This document shows positions 45,140 to 55,356 of a stretch of DNA of 64,000 nt, in pieces. Both the position numbers and the translations under genes were made by a program. Numbering within the stretch: the first letter of the stretch is position 1; every line of letters begins with the position of its first letter. Origin of the DNA: Margaritifera margaritifera (lineage: Eukaryota > Mollusca > Bivalvia > Unionida > Margaritiferidae); assembly GCA_029931535.1 (NCBI GenBank), contig JAQPZY010001561.1, positions 3,775,001 to 3,839,000 on the forward strand, written 5' to 3'. The notes beneath the pieces are model-generated. The model saw only the letters and a program-made list of their open reading frames with translations. It did not search any database and was not told the origin of the DNA.

Positions 45140-45850
45140 GGAAAAAGCAGTCGTCATCCCCATTCCCAAACCAGGGAAAGTAACCGAAGATGTAAAATCA
45201 TATAGGCCAATATCACCCACAAAATAATGAAAACAATGATTAATAATAGGTTAAAATGCTTTCTAGAAAGCCGATGCCAAATGTAAATGCACAAAGCAGA
45301 TTCCGTAATAATCGCTGCACAGTAGACCAACTAATTAGACTGGAATCCGCAATTAAATTAGCCTTATCCAACAAAAAGAAACAATCAAAGTATGTCACGG
45401 CCATTTTCCTAGACTTGGAGAAAGCGTATAACCTAATGTGGACAAAAGGGCTAATTTACAAACTTAAATCTTACGGGATAACCGGACATATGCACAAATG
45501 GATAGCAAATTTTTGTAGCGGATAGGAAAATCCAAGTCCGAATTGGAAAAGAGTACTCCGAACAGTATATAGTGGAAAATGGGACACCTCAGGGAAGTGT
45601 CATTAGCCCGACACTTTTTAACATGATGATTAGGTCTATTATTCCCATAGACCTAGACGTATCACAGATGATATTGGTATATAGAACGCTATAATGAGCA
45701 AAATACAAATAGGATTAAATGAAATAGGGAATTGGGCCGACAAATGGGGTTTTAAATTATCACCGCAGAAAACAATAGGGGTAATCTTCCGCACAGGAGG
45801 CCGAAACCACCCACCCCCGCCCAAGTTATTCCTCAACGGAATACCAATAA
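45140..45850 (+). pseudogene. LINE reverse transcriptase domain, broken
   Basis: The RT core synthesises cDNA from the element RNA. Visible motifs: AVVIPIPKPGK and SYRPIS (about 45150-45215), FRNNRCTVDQLIRLE, FLDLEKAYNLMW (motif A, 45400-45440), VENGTPQGSVISPTLFNMM (motif B, about 45572-45630), ITDDIGI (motif C with both aspartates, about 45662-45680) and GNWADKWGFKLSPQK (motif D region, to about 45770). The best open piece is 45256-45525. Frames change at about 45520 and 45640 and a stop follows motif C. Catalytic aspartates remain although the frame is destroyed. Confidence 0.88.
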
Positions 45851-45879
45851 CATTTTAAAAACAGGCTACCTTCTTAGCT

Positions 45880-46125
45880 ATGATACTCGATGAAGGACTA
45901 ACATGGGAAACCCATATCAGAGAGCTCGTAAAGCGATGCAAACGAGATATCAACCTGATCCGTGATATTAAAGGCGCTAACTGGGGTGCTGACCAAACAA
46001 CGCTTTTAACGTTATACCGAGCACTAGTAAGAGCTAAACATGACTACGAGACACAATCCAATCCAAAGCGCTTTGCGCATGTACTGGAGTACTTAACAGC
46101 ACTTCTAATAAGGAAATCCTTGTAA
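45880..46125 (+). pseudogene. LINE RT thumb / post-RT region
   Basis: An open piece with ATFLAMILDEGLTWETHI (start slightly upstream at about 45865) and LLTLYRALVRAKHDYETQ. This matches the usual LxGxxLDxxLxW...HI and LYxxxVxxxxxYG-type signatures after the RT core of LINEs. It ends at a stop at 46123. Confidence 0.75.
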
Positions 46126-46483
46126 TAACAGGGGAACCTCCGCTGCAACTAAGGCGTAAGGAAATGAAGCTCCGGTATCTTACCCGAGTGTCAATACATG
46201 GAGCAAACAACCTTACACTTCAAGCAATCGTAAAATGTAATAAACCTTTCCGCAAAAACATGAATAAAACACCTAGCGGAAAGATCATGGCCGAACAAAA
46301 AGGTAGAACTAGATATCCCAGATATTGCCCTGGAAAATAATAAAATATTTTCCACACCCACCGTGGATTTCCCCTCACCAAAGGTAGATTTCAGCATAAA
46401 AAACCTAGGAGGGAGATAAAACAAAAAACCCAAAAAAAACCAACAACATCCAATAGGGCTACGGGCATCAGTATTTACTTACC

Positions 46484-46860
46484 TTGAAAATCAATACGGA
46501 GCTTACACTCAAAATTTACACAGACGGATCTAAAACAAAGAACCCAAATAAGACAGCGGGAGGAGTAGTCATACCTCAACTAAATATAGAATTTGGAAGA
46601 TTACCGGACGAGTGCGTCATCTACACGGTAGAATTTGTTGCGATACTAGCAACGCTAAACTGCATCTGAAAGAACCCAATAAACAAGCGGTCATTCTGAG
46701 CGTCCTCCAATCATTGTCCTCCGACAAGTCTAAAAGTAGGCAAAATATGGTAACCCATACCTGACACCTACTAAAACAAATAGAGCAGAATAATAATATA
46801 GTCGAATTTGTATGGACTCCTTCCCACATCATAATCCCGGGCAATTAAAAAACGGACAAA
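46484..46860 (+). pseudogene. LINE RNase H domain, broken
   Basis: IYTDGSKTKNPNKTAGGVVI carries the first catalytic Asp (TDGS) and YTVEFVAILATLN the Glu. A stop follows at about 46669. VILSVLQSLSSDKSK continues in another register, with Val where the third acidic residue is normally found, then IVEFVWTPSHIIIPGN, a stop, and KTDKEAK with the final Asp (about 46795-46870). The domain removes RNA from the RNA-DNA hybrid during retrotransposition. Confidence 0.85.
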
Positions 46861-46989
46861 GAGGCGAAAAACAATACAAATTAACCTACGTTCAAATACA
46901 TCGCCTACAGCGTCCCAGAGATAAACAGTATTATCCGGAAAAAAATTAACTCAAAGTGGCAGGAATCATGGGATACGTCACATACAGGG

Positions 46990-47115
46990 AGAAATCTATA
47001 CCCAATACAAAATAAAATCATTAGAATCATAACATATCCAACCGTCCTCAATCCACATGACATTACTATAATAAATAGAATAATAACATATCCAACCGTC
47101 CCCAATCCATTCGAC
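46990..47115. repeat. About 60-bp direct duplication within the LINE
   Basis: ATAACATATCCAACCGTCCT, CAATCCA and ACTATAATAA occur twice (about 47028 and 47086) with several differences; an internal duplication after the RNase H. Confidence 0.8.
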
Positions 47116-47154
47116 ACAACTATAATAACTAGAATACGAACAGGTAGAACCCTA

Positions 47155-47484
47155 CTAGCAGGATGCACAGGAAAATATATAAAAATAGCCACAAGTACAA
47201 ACTGCCCACATTGCCCGATCCCAGAGACACTTGAACATGTGCTAAACATATGCCCAACATATTATCAAGAGAGGTCAGTGTTTCAGGAACTAAAAAAAAA
47301 CACAATGGTGCACGAAGCACATACCCAGAATACACAATGGTGCACGAAGCACATACCCAGAATACACAATGGTGCACGAAGCACATACCCAGAATACCTA
47401 GAGGCCAGAAGTAACAACTTGGGGACTACGTATAACAACCTCCTGGATTATATAACAAAAATAGGAAAAAGGGGAAACATTTAG
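47155..47484 (+). pseudogene. LINE C-terminal Cys/His segment
   Basis: CPHCPIPETLEHVLNICPTY (47205-47262) is the zinc-binding-like motif that follows RNase H in I-group LINEs. It then runs into RSVFQELKKN and a 32-bp triplication before ending at a stop at 47482-47484. The last residues may therefore be repeat-derived. Confidence 0.7.
47301..47396. repeat. 32-bp minisatellite, 3 copies, in the LINE 3' part
   Basis: CACAATGGTGCACGAAGCAC followed by ATACCCAGAATA at 47301, 47333 and 47365; the copies appear identical. Confidence 0.95.
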
Positions 47485-47790
47485 ATAAGGCGAAGTCGAG
47501 CGAGGGAGAGGCGAACAGTTATGTCGATTCCCTTAAGGGGTAGGCGCGTTTACCGGAACCTTCGACCCCTCTCCCACCGGCAAGAAATACCTTAGTCAAA
47601 CTCATTATGTCAAAACACAGACAATACAAATAAATAGGCAAACCCCACCTGTCTGTACCGGGAGAGGAGGAGCTCCGACCGGGGGGGAAGGGATTGGATA
47701 GACTAGTCCCACTTGGGGACATAGTTGGCAATGCGGTCCAATCCCCGCCTTCATGGTGGAGAAATTCCACTCCCACAAAGGGACAGGCAA
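47485..47790. other. Possible LINE 3' untranslated sequence
   Basis: GC-rich for this window (GTCTGTACCGGGAGAGGAGG, CCACTTGGGGACATAGTTGG), directly after the LINE coding remnant. Minus-strand frames here are Pro/Ser-rich and show no motif. Confidence 0.35.
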
Positions 47791-47910
47791 CTGTAAAACC
47801 CAACCTAAACGAAATAACTGTAAAACCCAACCTAAATGAAATAACTGTAAAACCCAACCTAAATGAAATAACTGTAAAACCCAACCTAAATGAAATAACT
47901 GGTAACTAAA
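47790..47910. repeat. 27-bp minisatellite, 4 copies
   Basis: TAAAACCCAACCTAAATGAA followed by ATAACTG; the first copy has AACGAA. The unit is open in frames on both strands. Confidence 0.96.
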
Positions 47911-49260
47911 CTTTATCTTGTTATATTATCTTTAAATATCTATCCCCAACATCATTAGGTTAAAAGACCCCCCCCCCCCCCAGGAACAAGAATTAAAAAC
48001 CATAACAAACACGTTACCAAGACACACCTATAATAGGTAGTTCGCCATGTCGAAGTGATGACCTCGTGTCAGCGAACAAAACAAAAACTTCAGTTAACCA
48101 AACTGACCACAATCTAAAATAAAAAAACACTAAATAAAACAATAACACTAAATAAAACAATAACACCAAATAAAACAACATGTTTAGGAAAGCAAACATA
48201 AAGAAACCACTAAAACAGTGCATATAAAACCAAGGAAGGCTAACTAGTATTTCACTGATAGGGATTTTAGACCTAAAATTAAAATATAATATAAACCTCT
48301 GTTAGGGGCCCAACAAGTATATAATAACAAATAAGGTGGGATAGCAGTGCAGAGCTGCTAGGGGTCAAATGAGCAAACGAGTACAGGAAAACACAAAACG
48401 GGAAAAAGAGAAACATGTATAGGGAATCAAACGGAGGGTGCAGCAAAGTACAGAAATAAAGAAGACGCTGACAGCACAGGAAAGAGCCAGCAAAGGGGAG
48501 AAAAAGAAGACGAGAAAGGGGAAAGGGCAGATGACACGAGGCAGGGTATAACAACAGAGAAGTAGTTAGGGCGCAAACAGCAGTGGGAAAGGTTAAAAGA
48601 AGCTGGAAGGACGGAAGACGGAAGCAGAAGGAAAACATCAGAGAAGAAGAAAAAGAACAAAAAGTCCTTCTTAGGACTAAGAGAAAAGAAAAGTAATTTG
48701 CCCCCACCTCACCCCCAATTAAATTCAAACTCAAACGAAATTCCCGAACACGCAATAGCTAAACATATAGCACACACTGAGCTCCAAAACAACCTACAAC
48801 TCTATGGCATACATACATTATAGCACACAATGAGCTCCAAAACAAACCTACAACCTTATGGCATACATACATTATAACACATACTCATAGTACTCAGAAG
48901 TATAGCACACAAATATATACAACGATAGCATACACACGTACAGAACACAGAAGTAACAAAACTATACCACTGCATCATATAGGATAGAGTTGAAGATGAA
49001 TTAAAGAATATACCGGAAAAAAGAAAAGGGGTGAAGCAGAAAAGGGGAAGCCACCAGGAAAGGAGCAGAGTTAAAGATACTGGAGAGAAGAAAAGGGGAA
49101 GCCACAAGGGAAGGAGCAGAATTTAAAAGAAGATACCGGAAAAAGCGAAGCCACCAAGAAAGAAGCACCACACATAAGTCCTTCTTGGGACTAGAAAAAA
49201 GGAAAAATAAATTCCCACCCCAACCCCCCCCCCCCAAAAAAAAAAAAAAAAAAATAACAA
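47911..49260. repeat. Purine-rich region with several degenerate arrays
   Basis: Holds an AACAATAACACTAAATAAA array (48120-48175), an about 56-bp duplication (TAGCACACACTGAGCTCC, 48768-48884), and about 60-bp repeats of GAAAAGGGGAAGCCACCAGG with GGAGCAGAGTTAAAGATAC (49016-49160). C10 and A17 tracts lie near 49220-49255. Long minus-strand frames (48279-48755, 48856-49339) are Phe/Leu/Ser-rich complements of this A/G-rich sequence and are not genes. Confidence 0.7.
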
Positions 49261-50410
49261 CAGCAAACAAACAAACAAAACAAAACCCCAACAATCTCAG
49301 CAGACAACTATAGCATACACGGTGTAGCACACACAACAATCAGAAGTAGAGCACACACTGAGCACAAACAACACCATATAGCCTACGTACAGTAAGTATA
49401 TCACTCACACAAAATAGCAACAATATATAGCGTCCGAAACGTAAACACAGTTATAATATAAGGCTTTCAATCTGACCCACGAAAGGCCCCTTCAGGAGGA
49501 TAGTGTGTGGCCCTGAAAAAAAACCCCGATTGGTATGCTGCTGAAATTAACTAAGTGCATCGCGAACACCAAATTAAGTGAACAAAATCATTCGGCTACT
49601 TTCGGCCAACCGCTTTAGTTCTTTTTACGGCAAAACAAAAAGTACGCAAAATACACAAAAATGAAACAAAACACCACGTAGGAAAATTCACAACTCAGGT
49701 ACATTCGATTCGGATATGTGACTACCACATCTTTGGCATTAGGTTAGGGGCCGCCCTACACAAATAGGCAACTGGGCATATATTTGACAAAAAAGTAATA
49801 AGGTGACAGCTAGAAGGCAGGAGGAGTTGGACAGAGGATGGAGGAAACCAAGGCGCCCTTCTTCCTGCAGCTTACTTGGGCGTCATCTTTTCTAAACATA
49901 AATTAAATTTTGCGCAAACCCGTACACGTTAAAGTAGTCGTACATGTTTGTAAGAAACTATAAACTACTTTAATCGAAAGAACAACAGAACTACCTGTAA
50001 CACTCTAACCTGTTTGTTGATACTGGTATAATTCGATATGAATTTCTTCCATATAATCACGTATTCAAACATATGATTGTGGGTCCAGCGATAGTCGACT
50101 TCCGCTCTGTTTGGTATATAGGTGTAAATTTATAATTATATTTTCAAGTATATACCTTGCATTTCTAAATATAAATACCTTGGGTTTATTTCTAGAGCCG
50201 AGAGTTAAATTCCGCTTGCTTAGCAAGTTAGTTCTCGTGCACCTCGAGTCCTTTCCTTCGACCCATGCTTCATCCTTTTTTGGGATGAGCACATGTCTCT
50301 GTAGGTTGAGACACTGGTGCACGAGAGATACGTGACAAGTGCCGTTACTCTTGGCACGTGTTCGATTCCTGCTTGGAACAAATGTAAACTCTCTAACTTG
50401 TTCGACGATA
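49261..50410. other. Unassigned DNA
   Basis: No gene supported. A B-box-like GTGTTCGATTCCTG at about 50358 follows GGTGCACGAGAG, a possible old tRNA-derived fragment too weak to call. Confidence 0.35.
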
Positions 50411-50416
50411 TTGGTG

Positions 50417-50417
<1 letters not shown>

Positions 50418-50512
<95 letters not shown>
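50418..50512. repeat. (TA)n microsatellite
   Basis: About 46 TA repeats, among the longest here. Confidence 0.97.
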
Positions 50513-50514
<2 letters not shown>

Positions 50515-50977
50515 TTAGATGATGTATGGGATGATTAAAAAATTATGATCCAACACAGTTTCTCCTTCAGAATCTTGCACGCCACTTTTAACTGCTTTTG
50601 AATCGCATTATTATTACGGCATTCAATAAATCCGACACAACATACGCCAAATTTGAAGTTTCTGACTCGTACTTGTTACAATATGTAAGTAGGATTACTA
50701 AGATTTTACGTTTAAATTTAATTACATCGGACGATTTTAAATGTTCTATAAAAGGTGCGAGTTGTAAGAAATTTCAACAAAGTATAAAAGATAAAAATGA
50801 TGTCATTTCTTTTCCTTAAATTATACGTCTAAATAAATCTAGTGAAAGTGTCACCATTCACTAGGGTTTTGAATGGAAAGTTATATAACCATAAACTTTG
50901 TTTAATTTAAAGCAGCCATCTGTTGAAAATGTTGCGATCGCATACAAGAGAACACTAAGAGTTGGAACTAATCTAGT
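50513..50977. other. Unassigned AT-rich DNA
   Basis: A 73-codon plus frame (50598-50819) lacks motifs. Confidence 0.35.
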
Positions 50978-50985
50978 CTTTCGAG

Positions 50986-51241
50986 CAGGGCCGGTTTAAC
51001 AGCTAGGAAAACTAGACGGTCGCCTAGGGCGGCAAAATTTGGGGGGCAGCAAAAAACAGAATGAATGCAAAAAAGAAAGAGAAATAGCGTAAAATAGAAG
51101 ATAATAAGCGACTAAAAATAGAAAGAAAAAACAGAAGGAAAGAATAAATGTTCAATATTCATTTTCTAAAGTTAATGTGGGGGGGGGGGGCGCAAGGCTG
51201 AAGGTTCGCCTAGGGGGTTATATGCCCTTGCGCCGGCCCTG
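50986..51241. mobile_element. hAT-type MITE, 256 bp, with perfect 8-bp target-site duplication
   Basis: The left terminus is CAGGGCCGGTTTAAC and the right is GCCCTTGCGCCGGCCCTG; CAGGGCCGG/CCGGCCCTG is a perfect 9-bp inverted repeat. It is flanked by CTTTCGAG at 50978-50985 and 51242-51249. Subterminal GGTCGCCTAGGGCGGC and GGTTCGCCTAGGGG are a further repeat. A-rich interior and a G13-like tract. No gene. The perfect duplication implies a fairly young insertion. Confidence 0.95.
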
Positions 51242-51249
51242 CTTTCGAG

Positions 51250-51830
51250 TGATGCCCTGTATTGAAGTAACTGATGTCAGAGTTATCGGACTTGTTATAT
51301 ATTGCTACCCCAAACTTGGATAAATTCGAATACGTTGATATCGAGATATATTCTCGCGACTTAGTCGATTTTATCGTCGCCGGATCTCTTTCGTTGTAGT
51401 TTAGGCTAATTTCCAAGGTGATATAAGCACACCACGATTAATAACTTCAAAGAATTCCTTTTTCAACATTTGAAGATGTTAGAGATACTTATCTTGCATA
51501 ATTTTCTTACATACGATCAGACTACGATGAATAAGGAGAATAAGGTCTGTGGGGAACCTGTTGGATTTTACAGAGGATCATGACGTCTACATAGGATCCC
51601 ATGGCGACACTTTCCTGGACTACTCTCCTGACATGTATTTCTTATTTTTTGGTGTAAATGTTAACCTACACAATGTTTTTCTGTTATTATTAGAATTATC
51701 TTAAATTATGTTAGTAACGTTATACTATTTATGTTCCTTCTTATAACCTCTCTCGTGGCTGTGTTCAAATCAACAGTTGCTATCTATAATTTTTAAATTC
51801 TTGTTTCAGTACTTTGTGGAGAACAGCGAT
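51250..51830. other. Unassigned AT-rich DNA
   Basis: No feature seen. Confidence 0.35.
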
Positions 51831-51859
51831 TTTCGTATCTGATAGGTATGACATTGTGA

Positions 51860-52290
51860 TTTTTTTTATACCCCCGCCATATCTATGGATAGGGACATAT
51901 GGTGTCACTCATGACCGCCCGTCACGTCTTATCACGTCATGTCCTTCCCGTCGGGAGTTTCGCTTCTGCTCAAAAACATGCGAAATACGTCATTAATTCA
52001 GATCAAATCTTGTATGAGACTTTACATTAAGAAAATCTAGGTCAGGTTCAGTTGTACCATTTTCCAAGCAAAATTTAACGGCGCTATGGCCCCTGTTCGA
52101 CTAACAACTTTGTCCTCCAATTGCATCAGAATTTCGTTTCCGCTCAATATCTTTTGAAGGACTTTATGGACTGAAAGCAAATTTGATATGGGGATATTTA
52201 TTACAAGGATTTAACTAAGTTCCAGTTTTTCCGACAAAAGTGCGAAGTTATGGCCCTGTTCTTTACTTAAAGCCTTGTCTTGTGTTGCAT
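51860..52290. repeat. Dispersed degenerate repeat of bivalve style
   Basis: It starts ATACCCCCGCCATATCTATG. The theme GGAGTTTCGCTTCTGCTCAA (about 51954) recurs as AGAATTTCGTTTCCGCTCAA (about 52129), and GCGCTATGGCCCCTGTT (52082) recurs as GAAGTTATGGCCCTGTT (52245). So there are two diverged units of about 165-175 bp. Confidence 0.6.
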
Positions 52291-53020
52291 CATATTGGCG
52301 GAAGCCTATGTTGTAGATTCAAAAAAAGTTTGATAAAGTTTTCTGACGGTTTCTGACAATTCTTGTTGGCCTAAAGGTAAACTGATCAGAAATCGGACAG
52401 CAGCTGAAAATCTATGGGCTTTGAAAAAAATTAGCAGCAGCAAAAGTAAAGGGAAAGAGTGAAAAATGAAGAAACGTCGAAAAACGTACATAGCAACTTC
52501 TATAACAGCGAGAAGCGCCGTTGTGACGTTACGGGAAGGTACGGAGAGTTAAATCAGCTCTCCTCTGAGTACCATCGTGCAGCCCATAAGGCGCAGTCTC
52601 TTGATAATTATTTATTCTTTAAGATTTCGAATTGAAAGTTATGTAACCATGCACTTTGCTTCATTTAAAGTAAATACCTATTTAAGACTGCAATCTGTCT
52701 ATTTTATGTTTTTATATTTCGTGATGAAATTCACACAGTCTTTGAATTCCATAAAAATAGAGTGTTTCACAAATTTTCAGTGACAACCATGCACGCTGTA
52801 TTCGTATTGAGGCATATTATTCCTATTGAGGCGGGAAGCTGTTATCTGCTTCTATATGAACAAGCTACTGTCATACATATGCAACACTACCAAATATATC
52901 GTGAAAAGAAAGCATGCCTTATAACATTGGTTTTGAGGTGAAATCATGTCTTTATTGACATAAGCAGCCCATGATTGTTGCCAATATATTTACATTCGTT
53001 TGTTTTCCACTGTTCTGTTC
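52291..53020. other. Unassigned AT-rich DNA
   Basis: No feature seen; small frames lack motifs. Confidence 0.35.
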
Positions 53021-53030
53021 GACTATTTGC

Positions 53031-53201
53031 TGTAGCGTGCTAACGGGGGTGGAGGTGTGGGGGAGTGGGCTGACGGTGCGGTTGCCTCGGGCGCCAGAGG
53101 CCTTGGGGCGCCAAAACAGCTGATAAAAATTCGGCCCTCGTATTCTGGCCCTTTGGGCCATCATCGTCGCTCCGGGGGCCATTTACTCTTAGTACGCCAT
53201 T
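53031..53201. mobile_element. Short inverted-repeat element, 171 bp, with 10-bp direct flank
   Basis: A GC-rich insert (GGGCGCCAGAGGCCTTGGGG) is flanked on both sides by GACTATTTGC (53021-53030 and 53202-53211). The ends TAGCGTGCTAA and TTAGTACGCCA are imperfect inverted repeats. Ends of the style TGGCGTACTAA fit hAT MITEs, whose duplication would be 8 bp (CTATTTGC), the other two identical bases being chance. Minus-strand frames over it are not genes. Confidence 0.85.
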
Positions 53202-53211
53202 GACTATTTGC

Positions 53212-53925
53212 ATATCTGAAAATCTCAGAATAGACTGAAGTAATTGATAAAGTTTAAATTTCCGGTACAATATAAAATAGGCTTGAAACTCATTTAATTG
53301 TTGACCAATATTACTACAAATGTGTGAAAGGACTAATTCGTGCGAGTCAAAGTCGAGTCTATTACATCAAGTTCTAAACTAATAAAAAAATACAGACATT
53401 ACAGCTTTAAAAGACTGGGATTTTGTCACACAGAAAATACAGTTGTCAGGAAAGAAAATGAAGACTTTAAGGAAAGGTTTATATTACACAACAAACAGCA
53501 TGGAAGTGTGACAGGGGATCAGGAATGTGAAAACATCATCCTTGTGTGCTGTAGTTTGTTTTTACACTGATTAAATATGTATTACATGAATATGAGTCAT
53601 TAAAAAACGGAACATTTCAACTATTCTTTTTCCTCTATTTACATATCCCTAATTTCCTTAAGGTCGGGAAGTAGAAGAATATCCGTTTGAAGAATTAGAG
53701 AGGAAACCCAAATATATCAATCTAAATGCTAAACTGGTCATCAGATATTCAAGCGAATAATTAAGTTGCTGGCTAAATTTTAATATTTTTCCAGGAAAAA
53801 ATGGGATTTTTTTAAACAAACAAACAAAACAAACATTCCAAGAGTATCTGAATTTCAAAACGCAACGCAGTGAATCATATTTATGTAAAAATCAAAAGTT
53901 CCTTGGAAATAATGTGCAACGAAAG
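53212..53925. other. Unassigned AT-rich DNA
   Basis: No supported feature. Confidence 0.35.
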
Positions 53926-53929
53926 ATTT

Positions 53930-54185
53930 GTTTGGTTTGGTATTTTAAAGCATAGAAACACAAGTAGATCATTAAGTACTGAGGTAATTTTACTAGAATG
54001 CCTTACCCAGGGAAACACCACCGTAGCCGACCCGGGCTGAACCAATAGTCGGATTCAAATCCGCTCCCTTTCGGTTGCGAGTCCGGCACACTTACCACTG
54101 AGTCACCGCGGCTCCTGCCTCCATTGCTTGCCTCTTACGACATGCAGGAGAACACACCGGGCCTGACCCCGCAGATGGAGTGAAA
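53930..54185 (-). mobile_element. tRNA-derived SINE copy
   Basis: Minus strand: GGAGCCGCGGTGACTCAGTG with GTAAGTGTGCCGGACTCGCA (A-box region), GGATTTGAATCCGAC (B-box-like, mutated), GGTTCAGCCCGGGTCGGCTA and TTTCCCTGGGTAAGGCATTC. Additional conserved-looking sequence 5' of the head (CATGCAGGAGAACACACC on the plus strand) suggests a composite or longer unit. Same family as 3.1, 31.4 and 41.8 kb. Confidence 0.75.
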
Positions 54186-54189
54186 AGAA

Positions 54190-55265
54190 TGAAACCTTGC
54201 TGAAAGTTTCGTACGTGTACGACACAAACTGTCATTTTTATGAAACTTGAAATCTGACACAATAATCTGTATCAATGTATTCGACAAAAAATGAAATGCT
54301 GTAACTTTTAAATCAGTTTTGACATGAAAGATACGTTGTTGATTGGTTTATATAAGTATCTTATTTAGTGTTGACAAGGTAGCATTGCAAATGTTTTCAT
54401 CAACAACGAAATAAAACCTGTGAGAGTTCCAAACTGTAAAATAACAGATCGTTCATTTGAAGGAAATTCTTGCAACAATCTACCTATGGGTTCATGCACT
54501 CATTCACCCAACCATTTATCCATCCATCTCTCCAAACATCCATACATGCATTTTTCTTTCTAAACCATCTTACGATTAATCTTCTTTGAATAGAATATTT
54601 AAAACTAGTCCTTGTTTACTCTATACACTTTAAACTTACCTTTTTCTGTTCTTTTCTTTAAATGTGTCCGATTTCAGAATGCTTTCGCTACTATTTTGAC
54701 AGTAAACGTCCTTTACTCCGATGGTCGTACTTTTCCACCAAAAATTTGTTCCACCGTTGATAAGTCTATTTTCCAACGCCTACCACTTCATTAGTGTGGA
54801 TTAGTCACGTGACGGTCATTAATCATCACGTGGTCTGTGACGTCAAAATGCATGCAATTACCTCAAAGGCCGAAAGATCCTTCTTTCATCTTCAAACTAA
54901 GGTGTTGCACACATTAAACATATTTTTTGTGATGTGTGGGACATTACAATCCAAATTATTTTTATTGATCAAATTGTTATTATTTTGCTTTATAGACGGC
55001 ATCGGTTTCTCAAACCGAAATCTATATTTTGCATGTATAATATGGCTTCCATTATGGTAAGTCCAGTAATGGCTATTTTAGTTTGTTAGTGGGAATGATC
55101 AACATTTTTGTCGCACCCAGTTATGATTTGATTTGCCTGGAATTATTCTGAATAATTGCGTACGAGCCGTTGATTTTATCTGGATCAATAGGGACATTTT
55201 TCCTCGAGTAGACTAAAGAGTTCTATTCTATTACCATGAAGAGTTTTGTCCAGTCATGGAGGTAC
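54190..55265. other. Unassigned AT-rich DNA
   Basis: No supported feature. 54480-54550 has CCATCCATC-type simple sequence. Confidence 0.35.
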
Positions 55266-55268
<3 letters not shown>

Positions 55269-55353
<85 letters not shown>

Positions 55354-55356
55354 AGA
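55269..55356. repeat. (GA)n microsatellite
   Basis: About 36 GA repeats with one GACA interruption, ending in a G12-like run; Arg-Glu frames over it are artefacts. Confidence 0.97.

Larger units (their letters stand above)
43518..47484 (+). mobile_element. Degraded non-LTR retrotransposon (I/Nimb-like LINE) with EN, RT and RNase H
   Basis: The four landmarks of an ORF2 follow in the right order: apurinic-type endonuclease (43518-44340), reverse transcriptase (about 45150-45840), RNase H (46484-46850) and a C-terminal Cys/His segment CPHCPIPETLEH...C (47205-47250). Reading requires many frame changes and passes many stops, so it is not active. A terminal RNase H plus an apurinic endonuclease points to the I/Jockey-group superfamily clades such as Nimb, but the clade needs a tree. 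No 5' ORF1, poly(A) end or target duplication was identified. Confidence 0.85.

Noticed and set aside
48279..49339. Several minus-strand Phe/Leu/Ser-rich ORFs (up to 158 codons) resembling membrane proteins
   Set aside because: They are complements of an A/G-rich repeat region; overlapping frames give similar composition and no domain appears.
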